Made by a program: the position numbers and the translations under genes. This document shows positions 28,036-36,848 of a stretch of 64,000 nt of DNA, piece after piece. The DNA lies in assembly GCF_003149745.1 (NCBI RefSeq), contig NZ_QGEG01000001.1, positions 1,302,001-1,366,000 on the forward strand, given 5' to 3'. The DNA is from Flagellimonas aquimarina. Its GTDB lineage: Bacteria > Bacteroidota > Bacteroidia > Flavobacteriales > Flavobacteriaceae. Each line of letters opens with the position of its first letter. Positions within the stretch are counted from its first letter, which is position 1. Below the pieces are notes generated by a model that ran no database searches, was not told where the DNA came from, and worked only from the letters and a program-made list of their open reading frames with translations.

Positions 28036-28818
28036 ATGGGACATATACCAAAAGCAGCTTTGCAAATGAGGAAGTTTTTTATCGAAATTGGAGAGCTATC
28101 CTATTTTGCGGGACGCTTTTTTAAGGTAGGTATTAGACCTCCCTTTGAGTTTAAGGAATTTTTAAGGCAGTGCTATAATATGGGCAATCGCTCTCTTGTG
28201 TTGGTGCTGGTCACTGGGTTTATTATTGGACTGGTACTCACCTTGCAATCTAGACCCACCCTTATTGAATTTGGTGCAGTTTCGTGGATGCCCAATATGG
28301 TTGGAATATCTATTGTACGAGAGTTGGGCCCTGTAATTACTGCCTTGGTATGTGCCGGACGCATAGCATCCGGAATTGGTGCAGAACTCGGGTCAATGAG
28401 AGTAACGGAGCAAATAGATGCTATGGAGGTTTCTGGTACCAATCCTTTTAAATATTTAGTTGTTACCAGAATCATGGCAACTACATTAATGTTGCCACTT
28501 TTGGTGATTTTAGGTGATGCAGTTGCCCTTTACGGATCGGCGCTGGTAGAGAACTTTAAAGGCAATGTCTCCTTTCAACTTTATTTTAACACTGTTTTTG
28601 ATGCACTGTCTTATGGGGATTTAATCCCTGCGACCATAAAATCTTTCTTTTTTGGATTTGCCATTGGTTTAGTGGGATGTTATAAAGGATATTATAGCAA
28701 AAAGGGAACTGCAGGAGTAGGTACGGCAGCAAATACAGCGGTTGTTTTTACTTCCATGCTTCTTTTTGTTATTGACTTTGTAGCTGTCTTTATATCGGAT
28801 ATTTTTTATGAATTGTAA
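28036..28818 (+). CDS. mlaE: MlaE-type ABC transporter permease
   Basis: A 260-residue MlaE/YrbE permease of MCE lipid transporters, which move phospholipids or related lipids between membranes. Five to six membrane helices with the family core LVLVLVTGFIIGLVLTLQSRPTL and SMRVTEQIDAMEVSGTNPFKYLV. It leads a three-gene set with the ATPase (1-bp overlap) and MCE-domain protein. It is expressed from a promoter with a perfect -7 box and an operator 23 bp upstream. Confidence 0.93.
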   Translation: MGHIPKAALQMRKFFIEIGELSYFAGRFFKVGIRPPFEFKEFLRQCYNMGNRSLVLVLVTGFIIGLVLTLQSRPTLIEFGAVSWMPNMVGISIVRELGPVITALVCAGRIASGIGAELGSMRVTEQIDAMEVSGTNPFKYLVVTRIMATTLMLPLLVILGDAVALYGSALVENFKGNVSFQLYFNTVFDALSYGDLIPATIKSFFFGFAIGLVGCYKGYYSKKGTAGVGTAANTAVVFTSMLLFVIDFVAVFISDIFYEL

Positions 28819-29600
28819 TGATAATGGAAAAAGAAATAGCAGTTGGCCCTGAGTCAGTCAAAGAAAAGAAAGTCATTATAGATATTAAGGGACTTTACAA
28901 AAGCTTTGGAGAAAACCATGTGCTCAACGGATTCAACATGAAACTTTATGAGGGCGAAAATTTGGTGGTTATGGGAAAATCGGGTTCAGGAAAGTCCGTA
29001 ATGATCAAATGTCTTGTGGGTTTGATGGAGCCGGATAAGGGTTATGTCTCAGTTATGGAGCATGATATTTCCACTTTGGACCAAGAGTCGTTAGATGTAT
29101 TAAGAGCGGATATTGGGTTTCTTTTTCAAGGGAGCGCTTTATATGACTCCATGACCGTAAGGGAAAACCTAGAATTTCCTATGAGAAGACATAGAAAGAA
29201 GTTGGGAGATATCGAGGATACAACTCCCTTTGTTATGGAAGCCCTAGAAAGTGTGGGTTTAGAACACACTATGGAACTAATGCCCGCAGAACTTTCAGGC
29301 GGTATGAAAAGAAGGGTGGCCTTGGCCCGAGCAATCATATTGCGACCAAAAATCATCTTTTATGATGAACCTACCAGCGGTTTGGACCCAATAACTTCTA
29401 AAGAAATCATAGAGTTAATGCGGAGCATCCAAAAAAAATACGGTACATCTTCGTTGATCATTACGCACGATGTGGACTGTGCGAGGGTAATTTCAGAACG
29501 TATTATTCTGCTTGTGGACGGTGTTAACTATGCCGAAGGCAGCTATCATGAACTTATAAAGTCAAAAGATGCCAAAGTACAGGCATTTTTCAAAAAATAA
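28818..29600 (+). CDS. mlaF: MlaF-type ABC transporter ATP-binding protein
   Basis: A 260-residue ATPase of the MCE transporter. Walker A is GKSGSGKS, the signature LSGGMKRR, Walker B IIFYDEPTSGLD, and the H-loop is ITHDVD. Its start codon overlaps the permease stop (TAATG), with an alternative ATG two codons in. MlaB-like STAS protein was not found next to it. Confidence 0.93.
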   Translation: MIMEKEIAVGPESVKEKKVIIDIKGLYKSFGENHVLNGFNMKLYEGENLVVMGKSGSGKSVMIKCLVGLMEPDKGYVSVMEHDISTLDQESLDVLRADIGFLFQGSALYDSMTVRENLEFPMRRHRKKLGDIEDTTPFVMEALESVGLEHTMELMPAELSGGMKRRVALARAIILRPKIIFYDEPTSGLDPITSKEIIELMRSIQKKYGTSSLIITHDVDCARVISERIILLVDGVNYAEGSYHELIKSKDAKVQAFFKK

Positions 29601-29604
29601 TAAA

Positions 29605-30585
29605 ATGGAAAAAACAACAGTGGAAAAAATAAGATTGGGGGTCTTTGTTATCCTAGGGACCATTTTATTGGTTCTTGGGGCTTATCTTATTGGCAATAGA
29701 CAAAACCTCTTTGGCAGTACATTCAATATCAATGCAGTTTTCAAGAATGTGAACGGATTACAAAAAGGTAACAATGTTCGTTATTCAGGTATAGACATTG
29801 GTACTGTAAATGGGATAAAAATGTTTAACGATACGACAATAGTCGTCAATATGATCATTCAAGAGAAAATGTTACAACATATTCGCAAGAATGCAATCGC
29901 AACGATAGGTTCGGATGGCCTTGTGGGGAGTATGATAGTCAATATTGTTCCCGGTAAAGGGATTGGGCTTCCAATCGCATCAGGGGATGAAATTGAATCG
30001 TATAGTAGAATTGGTGCCGAGGACATGCTGAGCACCCTAAATGTAACCAATGAAAATGCCGCACTCTTAACAGCCGACTTGCTCCAAGTAACGGAATCTC
30101 TTAAAAACGGGAAAGGTACTTTGGGTAGATTGCTCAACGATACTATAATGTCAAAAGATTTGCACCAGACCGTTGTAAACCTAAAAAACATGAGCTCCGA
30201 AGCCAACACAGCACTAAAAGAGTTGAATGAAATAATTACACATATCAATTTTGAGGAAAGTGTTGCCAATGTCTTGATAAGTGATTCTCTTTCTGGACAA
30301 CAAATGAAAACAATAATGACGAACTTGGAGTTGTCTAGCAACAAGATTGCCTCAATTTCCAATTCATTGGATAGCCTTTCTTTAAATCTTTCCAAGGGAA
30401 AAGGAACTGTTAATTACTTAGCAACAGATACCATTTTGGTTAATCAATTGGAAAGCACTATGAAAAACATTGAGGAAGGTACCAAACGTTTTAATGAAAA
30501 CATGGAAGCCTTAAAACACAATTTTCTTACAAGAAGGTATTTTAAAAAACTAAAAAAAGAGGAAGCAAAAACCAAAAATGATTAA
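29605..30585 (+). CDS. mlaD: MCE/MlaD-family lipid-binding protein
   Basis: A 326-residue protein anchored by one N-terminal helix (IRLGVFVILGTILLVLGAYLIG), followed by a single MCE domain (VFKNVNGLQKGNNVRYSGIDIGTVNGI) and then a long helical/coiled-coil tail. This is the periplasmic substrate-binding ring of the MCE exporter/importer. An upstream ATG at 29569 lies inside the ATPase gene, and the ATG at 29605 is preferred. Its tail is longer than E. coli MlaD and resembles PqiB/LetB-like extended needles only loosely. Confidence 0.88.
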   Translation: MEKTTVEKIRLGVFVILGTILLVLGAYLIGNRQNLFGSTFNINAVFKNVNGLQKGNNVRYSGIDIGTVNGIKMFNDTTIVVNMIIQEKMLQHIRKNAIATIGSDGLVGSMIVNIVPGKGIGLPIASGDEIESYSRIGAEDMLSTLNVTNENAALLTADLLQVTESLKNGKGTLGRLLNDTIMSKDLHQTVVNLKNMSSEANTALKELNEIITHINFEESVANVLISDSLSGQQMKTIMTNLELSSNKIASISNSLDSLSLNLSKGKGTVNYLATDTILVNQLESTMKNIEEGTKRFNENMEALKHNFLTRRYFKKLKKEEAKTKND

Positions 30586-30623
30586 TTCCTATCTGAACGG
30601 GCACCTATATTGTCCCGCGGTTT

Positions 30624-31145
30624 TCAATTATCTTTTGGTCTTAGAATTTGCTCCAATTCTGATATTATTTTCTCGGTATAGGCTGGAACATTTTCCAAAA
30701 TAGATTCTCCTGTTATGGCATCGATCTCCTCTATCTTAGATGATCCTTCCCCAGAAGTGGTCAAAACCACAATTTTGTTTTTCTGCTCTATTTTAAGCTT
30801 GTCAACAAATGAGCCTACTGCCATTGGAGGTTTCCAATTTTCCCAAGTATGCATTAAAACCATTGCGTCATAGTCGTCCAAATTAACTTTTGCCAATCCA
30901 GAGACATCAATTATTCTTATAAATAAAGAATCAGATTCAAAGTGATTTATAATTCCAAAGGTGATACTATCCTTAAATGCACTTCCTTGAGTTGCAATTA
31001 CAAGACTGCGATTAAGTTCAGGCCGGTTTACGGTTCGTTCCATAACCATTTCCATAGCATATTTGTTTTTGTACCAAGTTCCCAATACAAGTAACAGTCC
31101 AATAATAATTAATAAAACAAATAGTACTTTTTTCCACCATTTCAT
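30624..31145 (-). CDS. membrane-anchored protein, flavodoxin-like fold
   Basis: A 173-residue protein with one N-terminal helix (VLFVLLIIIGLLLVLGTWY) and a soluble domain of alternating strand and helix (SLVIATQGSAFKDSI, DAMVLMHTWENW, IVVLTTSGEGSS). The pattern suggests a flavodoxin-like fold, but the phosphate loop is not canonical, so flavin binding is unsure. It lies 30 bp downstream of the small gene at 31176-31412 and shares its promoter. Function unknown. Confidence 0.6.
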   Translation of the reverse strand: MKWWKKVLFVLLIIIGLLLVLGTWYKNKYAMEMVMERTVNRPELNRSLVIATQGSAFKDSITFGIINHFESDSLFIRIIDVSGLAKVNLDDYDAMVLMHTWENWKPPMAVGSFVDKLKIEQKNKIVVLTTSGEGSSKIEEIDAITGESILENVPAYTEKIISELEQILRPKDN

Positions 31146-31175
31146 CTTCTGTGTTTTTAACTAGATTAATTCTTA

Positions 31176-31412
31176 CTATGAATGAGATTTACCCAATATT
31201 TTGTTGGTCTGGTGTGTTTCCAAATAATGTTCCAATAATTGTTTTAAACTATCCATATACTCTTTCATGATTTCCTTGTCTATGTTTGGGTGGTCCAATG
31301 ACGGAATGGTCATAGGGTTTTCATCCAAGAATCTATACAATTCCGGGTATTCTGTCTCAATGTGATTTGTCAGCAACATTATTTCGCTCAATAGTTCTTG
31401 CATTGTTTTCAT
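31176..31412 (-). CDS. hypothetical small helical protein
   Basis: 78 residues starting MKTMQELLSEIM, predicted all-helical, with no signal or membrane segment and no recognised family. The frame is open to 31454, but the extension has no protein-like character; the ATG at 31412 is preferred. Its promoter (box 31514-31521) has the island operator 23 bp upstream. First gene of a two-gene minus-strand unit. Confidence 0.6.
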   Translation of the reverse strand: MKTMQELLSEIMLLTNHIETEYPELYRFLDENPMTIPSLDHPNIDKEIMKEYMDSLKQLLEHYLETHQTNKILGKSHS

Positions 31413-31513
31413 AACTATATTTTTTTCAGATATAGCACTCCCGCTAATTAGCACAACTTTTTGATGTCCAAAACCTATCTAAAACCAACCAGTTGTTCAA
31501 AAAATATTTGTGC

Positions 31514-31556
31514 TAAAATTAGGTTTAATAAAATTTTATGAAAATGACCTAAATCA
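31514..31556 (-). promoter_or_regulatory. operator-controlled promoter for 31176-31412
   Basis: Dyad TGACCTAAATCA (31545-31556) lies 23 bp upstream of minus-strand -7 box TAATTTTA (31514-31521, five of six). The inferred start is near 31509. Confidence 0.7.
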
Positions 31557-31580
31557 ACTGACCCTATATTTTTTAAGGGC

Positions 31581-31623
31581 TGACCCAGATCATTTCAAAA
31601 TTTCTTCATTCAGGGTTACTTTG
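31581..31623 (+). promoter_or_regulatory. operator-controlled promoter for the 31651-34957 operon
   Basis: Dyad TGACCCAGATCA (31581-31592) lies 23 bp upstream of -7 box TTACTTTG (31616-31623, five of six). The transcript would start near 31628, 23 nt before the first ATG. Confidence 0.78.
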
Positions 31624-31650
31624 ATGTTAAAATCAAAAAATATGTGACAA

Positions 31651-32835
31651 ATGAAAACATTCGTACTTTTTATCGCAGTAGTGTTCCCCATATTGGCCTT
31701 AGGTCAATTTGAATCGGATAAGACCATTACCCTCTCAAAAAACATGCAAGATGATGTTTATCTCGCGGCAGAAACTGTTACGATAAACGCAACCGTAGCT
31801 GGTGATGTGGTCGCAGCTGGAGGTAAGCTCATTGTAAAGGACACCGTTCAACAAGATTTGATTGTGGCAGCAGGAGAAATATTGGTAAAAGGATATGTCA
31901 AAGATGATATTCGTGCCTCTGGTGGAACAATTACCCTTGACAATGTTGTGGGTGACGATGTCATTGTCTTTGGTGGTGAAATATCAATTACGGAGGAAAC
32001 CGTGATTCATGGTAATCTAATCAGCTTTTCAGGTACGGTAGACCTAGATGGAGAAGTAAAAGGTATGGTAAAAGCATCTGGTGGAGAGTTGAACATCAAT
32101 GGAAAAATCGAAGAAGGAGCAGAACTGTATGGTGGAGAGATCAAAGTTAATGGAGAGGTTAGGGGAAATTCCAAAATAGTAGCAGAAGAAATTGAAATTG
32201 GTGACAACGCAAAATTTTATGGAGATGTTGAATATTGGACTGAAGATGGGGAAGTAGATTTTGGGAATTCCCTTGTCAACGCACAAGCAGTATTTAATGA
32301 AGAGTTGATGAAAGATCGGAATGAATTTTCTTGGAAAGCGTTGGGTATAGCAACGCTCGGTTTTTGGATTTTTTACGTACTGTCCGCTTTTTTAGTGCTG
32401 TTGTTGCTCAACTGGGCATTCAAAAAAGTATTTGTAAAATCAGTGGGCCGTTTGGATAACGATTTCTGGAAAAGCTTTGGATATGGGCTTATTTATTTGT
32501 TCGGATTGCCCTTGTTAATTGTTTTTACCCTTGTAATCATTGTGGGGATTCCCATAAGTTTATTTTTACTCTCTCTATACCTTTTTAGTATTTTATTTGG
32601 GCATTTGGTAGCAGCGCTATTGATAGTGCACTATTGGGCCCATAGGAAAAATAAATCATGGGGTTTTTGGTCTATTGTCTTTATAGCACTGGGTACTGCA
32701 ATTGTACTAAGGTTGTTGACACTCATACCGTTTATCGGATTGCTAATCTCAATAACTCTTTTGGCAGTTGCCTATGGTGTGTTGGCCTTGACTTTAATTC
32801 AAAAAAAGAAAATCATAAAAATTGCTGAGTCATGA
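31651..32835 (+). CDS. exported beta-helical (polymer-forming cytoskeletal-like) membrane protein
   Basis: A 394-residue protein with a signal peptide (FVLFIAVVFPILALGQ). About 180 residues of bactofilin-like right-handed beta-helix repeats follow (AGDVVAAGGKLIVKDTVQQD, GDDVIVFGGEISI, GKIEEGAELYGGEIKVNG). A C-terminal third has four or more membrane helices. This is a membrane-linked relative of polymer-forming proteins, found in Bacteroidetes stress regions; its role is unknown. First gene of the plus-strand operon; its stop overlaps the next ATG (ATGA). Confidence 0.78.
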   Translation: MKTFVLFIAVVFPILALGQFESDKTITLSKNMQDDVYLAAETVTINATVAGDVVAAGGKLIVKDTVQQDLIVAAGEILVKGYVKDDIRASGGTITLDNVVGDDVIVFGGEISITEETVIHGNLISFSGTVDLDGEVKGMVKASGGELNINGKIEEGAELYGGEIKVNGEVRGNSKIVAEEIEIGDNAKFYGDVEYWTEDGEVDFGNSLVNAQAVFNEELMKDRNEFSWKALGIATLGFWIFYVLSAFLVLLLLNWAFKKVFVKSVGRLDNDFWKSFGYGLIYLFGLPLLIVFTLVIIVGIPISLFLLSLYLFSILFGHLVAALLIVHYWAHRKNKSWGFWSIVFIALGTAIVLRLLTLIPFIGLLISITLLAVAYGVLALTLIQKKKIIKIAES

Positions 32836-33476
32836 TGTCCTTAAAAGAGTTGAACATTCCGGTTAAGATAAGATTGGATGGGATTTCATTACCTGGTGTC
32901 CTGACGATTCCAGAAAATGCCACCGGGATAGTGATTTTTTCCCACGGAAGCGGCAGTAGCAGATTTAGCCCAAGAAACAATTATGTTGCCCGTATCCTAA
33001 ATGAAGAAGGTTTGGCAACCTTGCTTTTTGACCTATTGACTGAAGAAGAGGATAGAAATTATGAGAATAGATTCAATATTGATTTGCTGACATTACGTTT
33101 GATAGATGTTACCCAATGGATACAAGCGTATAGCAAGACTGAAAATTTGCCCATTGGATATTTTGGAGCTAGTACAGGGAGTGCCTCTGCGTTAAAGGCT
33201 GCAGCTTTTTATGATAAAGACGTTAAAGCTGTTGTTTCTCGGGGTGGTAGACCAGATTTGGCAATACTGCAACTACAAAAGGTAACGGCACCAACACTTC
33301 TGTTGGTTGGAGGTTGGGACCAAGAGGTAATAATACTTAATGAGAAGGCCTACCAAAAATTAGAATGCCACAAAAAGTTGGAAATAATACCAGAAGCCTC
33401 TCATTTGTTCCAAGAGCCCGGTAAATTAAAAGAGGTTGCAAGGCATACGGCAAACTGGTTCATCAAATGGTTGTGA
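32832..33476 (+). CDS. dienelactone hydrolase-like alpha/beta hydrolase
   Basis: A 214-residue alpha/beta hydrolase. The oxyanion strand is VIFSHGSGSSR; the nucleophile elbow GASTG places Ser near residue 116; the acid is in GGWDQEV and the His in EASHLF. A complete Ser-Asp-His triad is therefore visible. It overlaps the preceding gene by 4 bp and is 19 bp from the phosphoribosyltransferase, a pairing seen in redox-stress clusters of other bacteria (recalled, not checked). Confidence 0.85.
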   Translation: MMSLKELNIPVKIRLDGISLPGVLTIPENATGIVIFSHGSGSSRFSPRNNYVARILNEEGLATLLFDLLTEEEDRNYENRFNIDLLTLRLIDVTQWIQAYSKTENLPIGYFGASTGSASALKAAAFYDKDVKAVVSRGGRPDLAILQLQKVTAPTLLLVGGWDQEVIILNEKAYQKLECHKKLEIIPEASHLFQEPGKLKEVARHTANWFIKWL

Positions 33477-33495
33477 ACCATAAAAAGGAGACAAA

Positions 33496-34128
33496 ATGTT
33501 TGAAGACAGAACAGATGCTGGTATACAATTATCACAGGCCCTAATTCAATTTAAGAAAGAAGATGTTGTGGTATTGGCCATACCCAGAGGCGGATTGCCA
33601 TTGGGTAGTATAGTCGCAAAAAAGTTGCAAGCGCCCTTGGATGTTGTACTCACTAAAAAAATTGGTCATCCGTACCATCGGGAGTATGCCATTGGAGCTG
33701 TAAGTCTGGAAAATATGATATTGAGTAATGCTGTTGGCGTTACAAAAAACTACATAGAAGAGGAAGCACAAAGAATAAGGCAAAAACTAAGAAAACGCCA
33801 AAACCAGTATTATAAAAACAGAATGCCAGAAAATTTGAAAAATAAGATAGTGATCATTGTGGATGATGGAATTGCAACTGGCAATACCATATTGGTGACC
33901 GCAGAACTGGTCAAGAAACAGCAACCTAAAAAAATTGTGATTGCAGTTCCAGTAGCGTCAAAATCGGCAATTAAAAAAATAAAGTCATCAGGTAACGTTG
34001 ATGAGGTAATCTGCCTGCAAACTCCTTTCAATTTTAAAGCGGTAGGGCAGTTTTATTTAGAGTTTCATCAAGTTTCGGATAAAGAAGCAATTCAATTGTT
34101 GGAAGAAAGTTATGTGAATGGTATATAA
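33496..34128 (+). CDS. phosphoribosyltransferase family protein
   Basis: A 210-residue type I phosphoribosyltransferase. The PRPP-binding motif is VIIVDDGIATGNT (about 116-128); the N-terminal half has VLAIPRGGLPLG, matching the nucleotide-processing subfamily that accompanies alpha/beta hydrolases. The exact substrate is not known. A promoter was not found directly ahead, so it is expected to be read from the operon promoter at 31581-31623. Confidence 0.87.
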   Translation: MFEDRTDAGIQLSQALIQFKKEDVVVLAIPRGGLPLGSIVAKKLQAPLDVVLTKKIGHPYHREYAIGAVSLENMILSNAVGVTKNYIEEEAQRIRQKLRKRQNQYYKNRMPENLKNKIVIIVDDGIATGNTILVTAELVKKQQPKKIVIAVPVASKSAIKKIKSSGNVDEVICLQTPFNFKAVGQFYLEFHQVSDKEAIQLLEESYVNGI

Positions 34129-34162
34129 CATGCAGAATGTATAACAAAAAAAGTCTAATTTA

Positions 34163-34657
34163 ATGAAGACACCAATATCAACATCAAAAATAAAAGTAAA
34201 GACATTGCCCAAACGCACTCTGGCCTATGTAAGCAATGTTGGCCGCTATAAAGGTGATAGCGCACTTTTTGAGAAACTATTTACTAAAGTAAGAGATTGG
34301 GCCGAGCCAAAGGAATTACTGGCCAGTCCAAAGACTGAAGCCATTAGCGTATATCTTGACGACCCTGATTTAGTTCCTGAAGAAAAACAGACTATACGTG
34401 TTGGGTTTACCGTTCCAGAGGGGACCAAACCTGAAGATGAAATACAACTAATGGAACTGCCTAAGGCCGAATACCTTGTTGCTTCCTTTGAAATTCTTCC
34501 TACCGAATATGAAGAAGCATGGCAGGAGATAATGGGTTTTATCCAATCAGAAAAATTGAAGCTTGCACAATTAATGTATGAATCGTATAAAAATGACCCT
34601 AGAACGCATCCGGAGGGAAAACATATAGTGGATATCTGCATTGCAATCGAAAGCTAG
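34163..34657 (+). CDS. GyrI-like (SOUL/AraC effector-binding) domain protein
   Basis: A 164-residue single-domain protein of the GyrI-like small-molecule-binding family (RTLAYVSNVGRYKGDSALFEK, ending with DICIAI). It lacks a DNA-binding domain, so it probably binds or hydrolyses a small molecule. 34 bp after the phosphoribosyltransferase, in the same operon. Confidence 0.8.
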   Translation: MKTPISTSKIKVKTLPKRTLAYVSNVGRYKGDSALFEKLFTKVRDWAEPKELLASPKTEAISVYLDDPDLVPEEKQTIRVGFTVPEGTKPEDEIQLMELPKAEYLVASFEILPTEYEEAWQEIMGFIQSEKLKLAQLMYESYKNDPRTHPEGKHIVDICIAIES

Positions 34658-34693
34658 AACAGACCATACCCATCCAATTAAAACTCATAAAAA

Positions 34694-34957
34694 ATGAAAA
34701 AATATAAAAATTGCCAAAGCTGTGGAATGCCACTTAAGAAAGACCCAGAAAAAGGAGGCACAAACGCAGACGGTACAAAAAATCAAATGTATTGCAGCTA
34801 TTGTTATGGGAATGGAGTTTTTACCCAACCGGATTTTACGGTAGATCAAATGAAAAAGTTTTGTAAAGAAAAAATGAAGGAACAAGGGTTTCCCGGGTTT
34901 TTAGCAAGTTTTTTTGTTTCTGGTCTACCAAGACTGGAGCGTTGGAAAAACAAATAG
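34694..34957 (+). CDS. zinc-ribbon domain protein
   Basis: 87 residues with zinc-binding pairs CQSCGMPL near 8-11 and CSYCYG near 35-38, then a helical tail. This is the putative zinc-ribbon family often next to GyrI-like genes. Last gene of the operon; 23 bp from the convergent rtcB stop. Confidence 0.8.
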   Translation: MKKYKNCQSCGMPLKKDPEKGGTNADGTKNQMYCSYCYGNGVFTQPDFTVDQMKKFCKEKMKEQGFPGFLASFFVSGLPRLERWKNK

Positions 34958-34980
34958 TGCCAACCAAAGAAAGAGCAAGC

Positions 34981-36432
34981 TTAGCCCTTAACAACAACTA
35001 GGGGCTTGATTTTTGCGACTTTTTTTGCAATTCCGGAGATGTTAACCGTATCAACAACGCTGTTTACATCTTTATAGGCTATGGGTGCTTCTTCCGCAAT
35101 GCCCTTAAATGAACCAGCTTCTATAAAAATACCCCTTTCTCTAAGTTGTTCTTTAAGAACGGGTGCATTTACTTGTTTTTTAGCAGCTGTTCTTGATAAT
35201 CTCCTTCCTGCTCCATGACAGCAGGATCCAAAGGTAATGTCATAACTTTTTGTGGTACCGGCCAGAACATAAGAGCAGGTCCCCATACTGCCTGGAATTA
35301 TTACAGGCTGGCCAACAGCAATATATGCATCTGGAAGCTCTTCAAAATTAGGCCCAAATGCCCTTGTTGCACCTTTTCTATGTACAATTACTCTTTCGTT
35401 TTTTCCATTTATGACATGGTCTTCAACCTTCGCTATATTATGGGCAACATCGTACATAAGTCTTAATTGCCCTTTTTCCTTGCCAAAAAGGGTTTCCCAG
35501 GCATTTCTAACCTCCCATGAAATGATTTGCCTGTTGCACCATGCATAATTGGCGGCAGCGCACATGGCCTTGAAATAATTTTGCCCTTCTTCAGAATTGA
35601 ATGGTACACAGGCCAACTCTCTATCTGGAAGTTTTATGCCATATTTCTGCATTGCATTTATCATGATTCTGATATAATCGGTTGCCACCTGGTGTCCTAG
35701 ACCACGTGATCCAGTATGAATCATCACCACGATTTGATTTTTATGAAGCCCATAGGCTTTGGCACTTTCGTTATCATAAATTTCTTCAACAACGTCAACC
35801 TCTACAAAATGATTGCCGGAGCCAATGGTCCCCAACTGGTCGGTTCCCCTATTTTTGGCCATTTGGGAAACGCAGCTTGGATCTGCCCAAGCTAACCTTC
35901 CCTTGCTTTCAATGTATGCAAGGTCATCTTTATGGCCATAACCTTGTTTAACGCCCCATTCAGCACCGCGGTGGAGTACTTCATCCATTTGCTCCGAAAA
36001 AACGCGTATTTGACCACCTTTGCCCATTCCGGAAGGTATTTTGGCGTATAATTCTTTTCCTAAAGCCTCAAGATCTTCTTTTATGTCTTTCATTTTCAGT
36101 GATGAAGTCAACAAGCGCACGCCACAGTTAATGTCATAGCCAATGCCGCCTGGAGAAATTGCCCCATCTGGATAAGAGGTGGCAGCAACCCCTCCAATGG
36201 GAAAACCGTAACCTTCATGCACATCTGGCATTACCAATGAGGCTTTCCTAATACCAGGAAGTGTTGCTACATTGACCAATTGATTAAGAGATCTATCTTC
36301 AATGATATCATCCAGGATTTGTTCTGAAGCAAGGATTCTTGCCGGCACCAACATATCTTTTCTAAAAGATGTAGGTATTTCCCAAAGGTAATCTGTAAGT
36401 TTTTCTATATGTTCCTTTGTTACCTTTTGCAT
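34981..36432 (-). CDS. rtcB: RNA-splicing ligase RtcB
   Basis: A 483-residue GTP- and manganese-dependent 3'-phosphate RNA ligase. Family cores are visible: MPDVHEGYGFPIGGVAA, GGIGYDINCGVR, GTIGSGNHFVEV, HTGSRGLGHQVA, the guanylylated His segment and GTCSYVL/SCCHGAGR near the C-terminus. The ATG at 36432 follows the archease stop by 2 bp; the longer frame to 36456 overlaps archease. RtcB repairs RNA with cyclic or 3'-phosphate ends, as made by stress ribonucleases. Confidence 0.95.
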   Translation of the reverse strand: MQKVTKEHIEKLTDYLWEIPTSFRKDMLVPARILASEQILDDIIEDRSLNQLVNVATLPGIRKASLVMPDVHEGYGFPIGGVAATSYPDGAISPGGIGYDINCGVRLLTSSLKMKDIKEDLEALGKELYAKIPSGMGKGGQIRVFSEQMDEVLHRGAEWGVKQGYGHKDDLAYIESKGRLAWADPSCVSQMAKNRGTDQLGTIGSGNHFVEVDVVEEIYDNESAKAYGLHKNQIVVMIHTGSRGLGHQVATDYIRIMINAMQKYGIKLPDRELACVPFNSEEGQNYFKAMCAAANYAWCNRQIISWEVRNAWETLFGKEKGQLRLMYDVAHNIAKVEDHVINGKNERVIVHRKGATRAFGPNFEELPDAYIAVGQPVIIPGSMGTCSYVLAGTTKSYDITFGSCCHGAGRRLSRTAAKKQVNAPVLKEQLRERGIFIEAGSFKGIAEEAPIAYKDVNSVVDTVNISGIAKKVAKIKPLVVVKG

Positions 36433-36434
36433 AA

Positions 36435-36848
36435 TCAGAGATCGAAAATGATACATGTTTCCAAGTTTCCATCTTCGTTTCTGTGAATATATGCTTCATG
36501 GTAGGTTATTCCTTTTATATCTTCATCAAAATTACCAAACCAAGTCCCATACAGCTGTGCTACAAGCTTAGTATCTGAAATATAGCAAAAGTATACGCCA
36601 CAATAAATGGATTTCTGGACATTGGTAAGTGCCAAAACCTCAGATAGGAAATCAATTAATAAGTTGGTTCTATTGGCCGAAGTGATTTCTATGGTCATTT
36701 GGCTATCAAATCGGTTTACTTTGCCGCAAAACCCTTCTTTAAGGATATCGTTCATCCCCTTTAAACCGTTCTTAAACAATTCTTTAAGGCTGGCTCCCTC
36801 AACTTTAAGGGCTACATCGGCGGTATGTGAAAGATATTCATAAATCAT
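36435..36848 (-). CDS. archease, RtcB activator
   Basis: A 137-residue archease: start YEYLSHTADVALKVEG, the central LLIDFLSEVLAL, and the C-terminal FDEDIKGITYHEA with the acidic metal-binding residues, ending D-L. It is the partner that resets RtcB after guanylylation. It lies 2 bp before rtcB and overlaps the preceding methyltransferase gene by 4 bp (ATGA). Confidence 0.93.
   Translation of the reverse strand: MIYEYLSHTADVALKVEGASLKELFKNGLKGMNDILKEGFCGKVNRFDSQMTIEITSANRTNLLIDFLSEVLALTNVQKSIYCGVYFCYISDTKLVAQLYGTWFGNFDEDIKGITYHEAYIHRNEDGNLETCIIFDL

Noticed and set aside
30590..30625. Weak hairpin GGGCA...TGTCCC between convergent genes as a terminator
   Set aside because: Imperfect stem with a bulge and no T-run on either strand.
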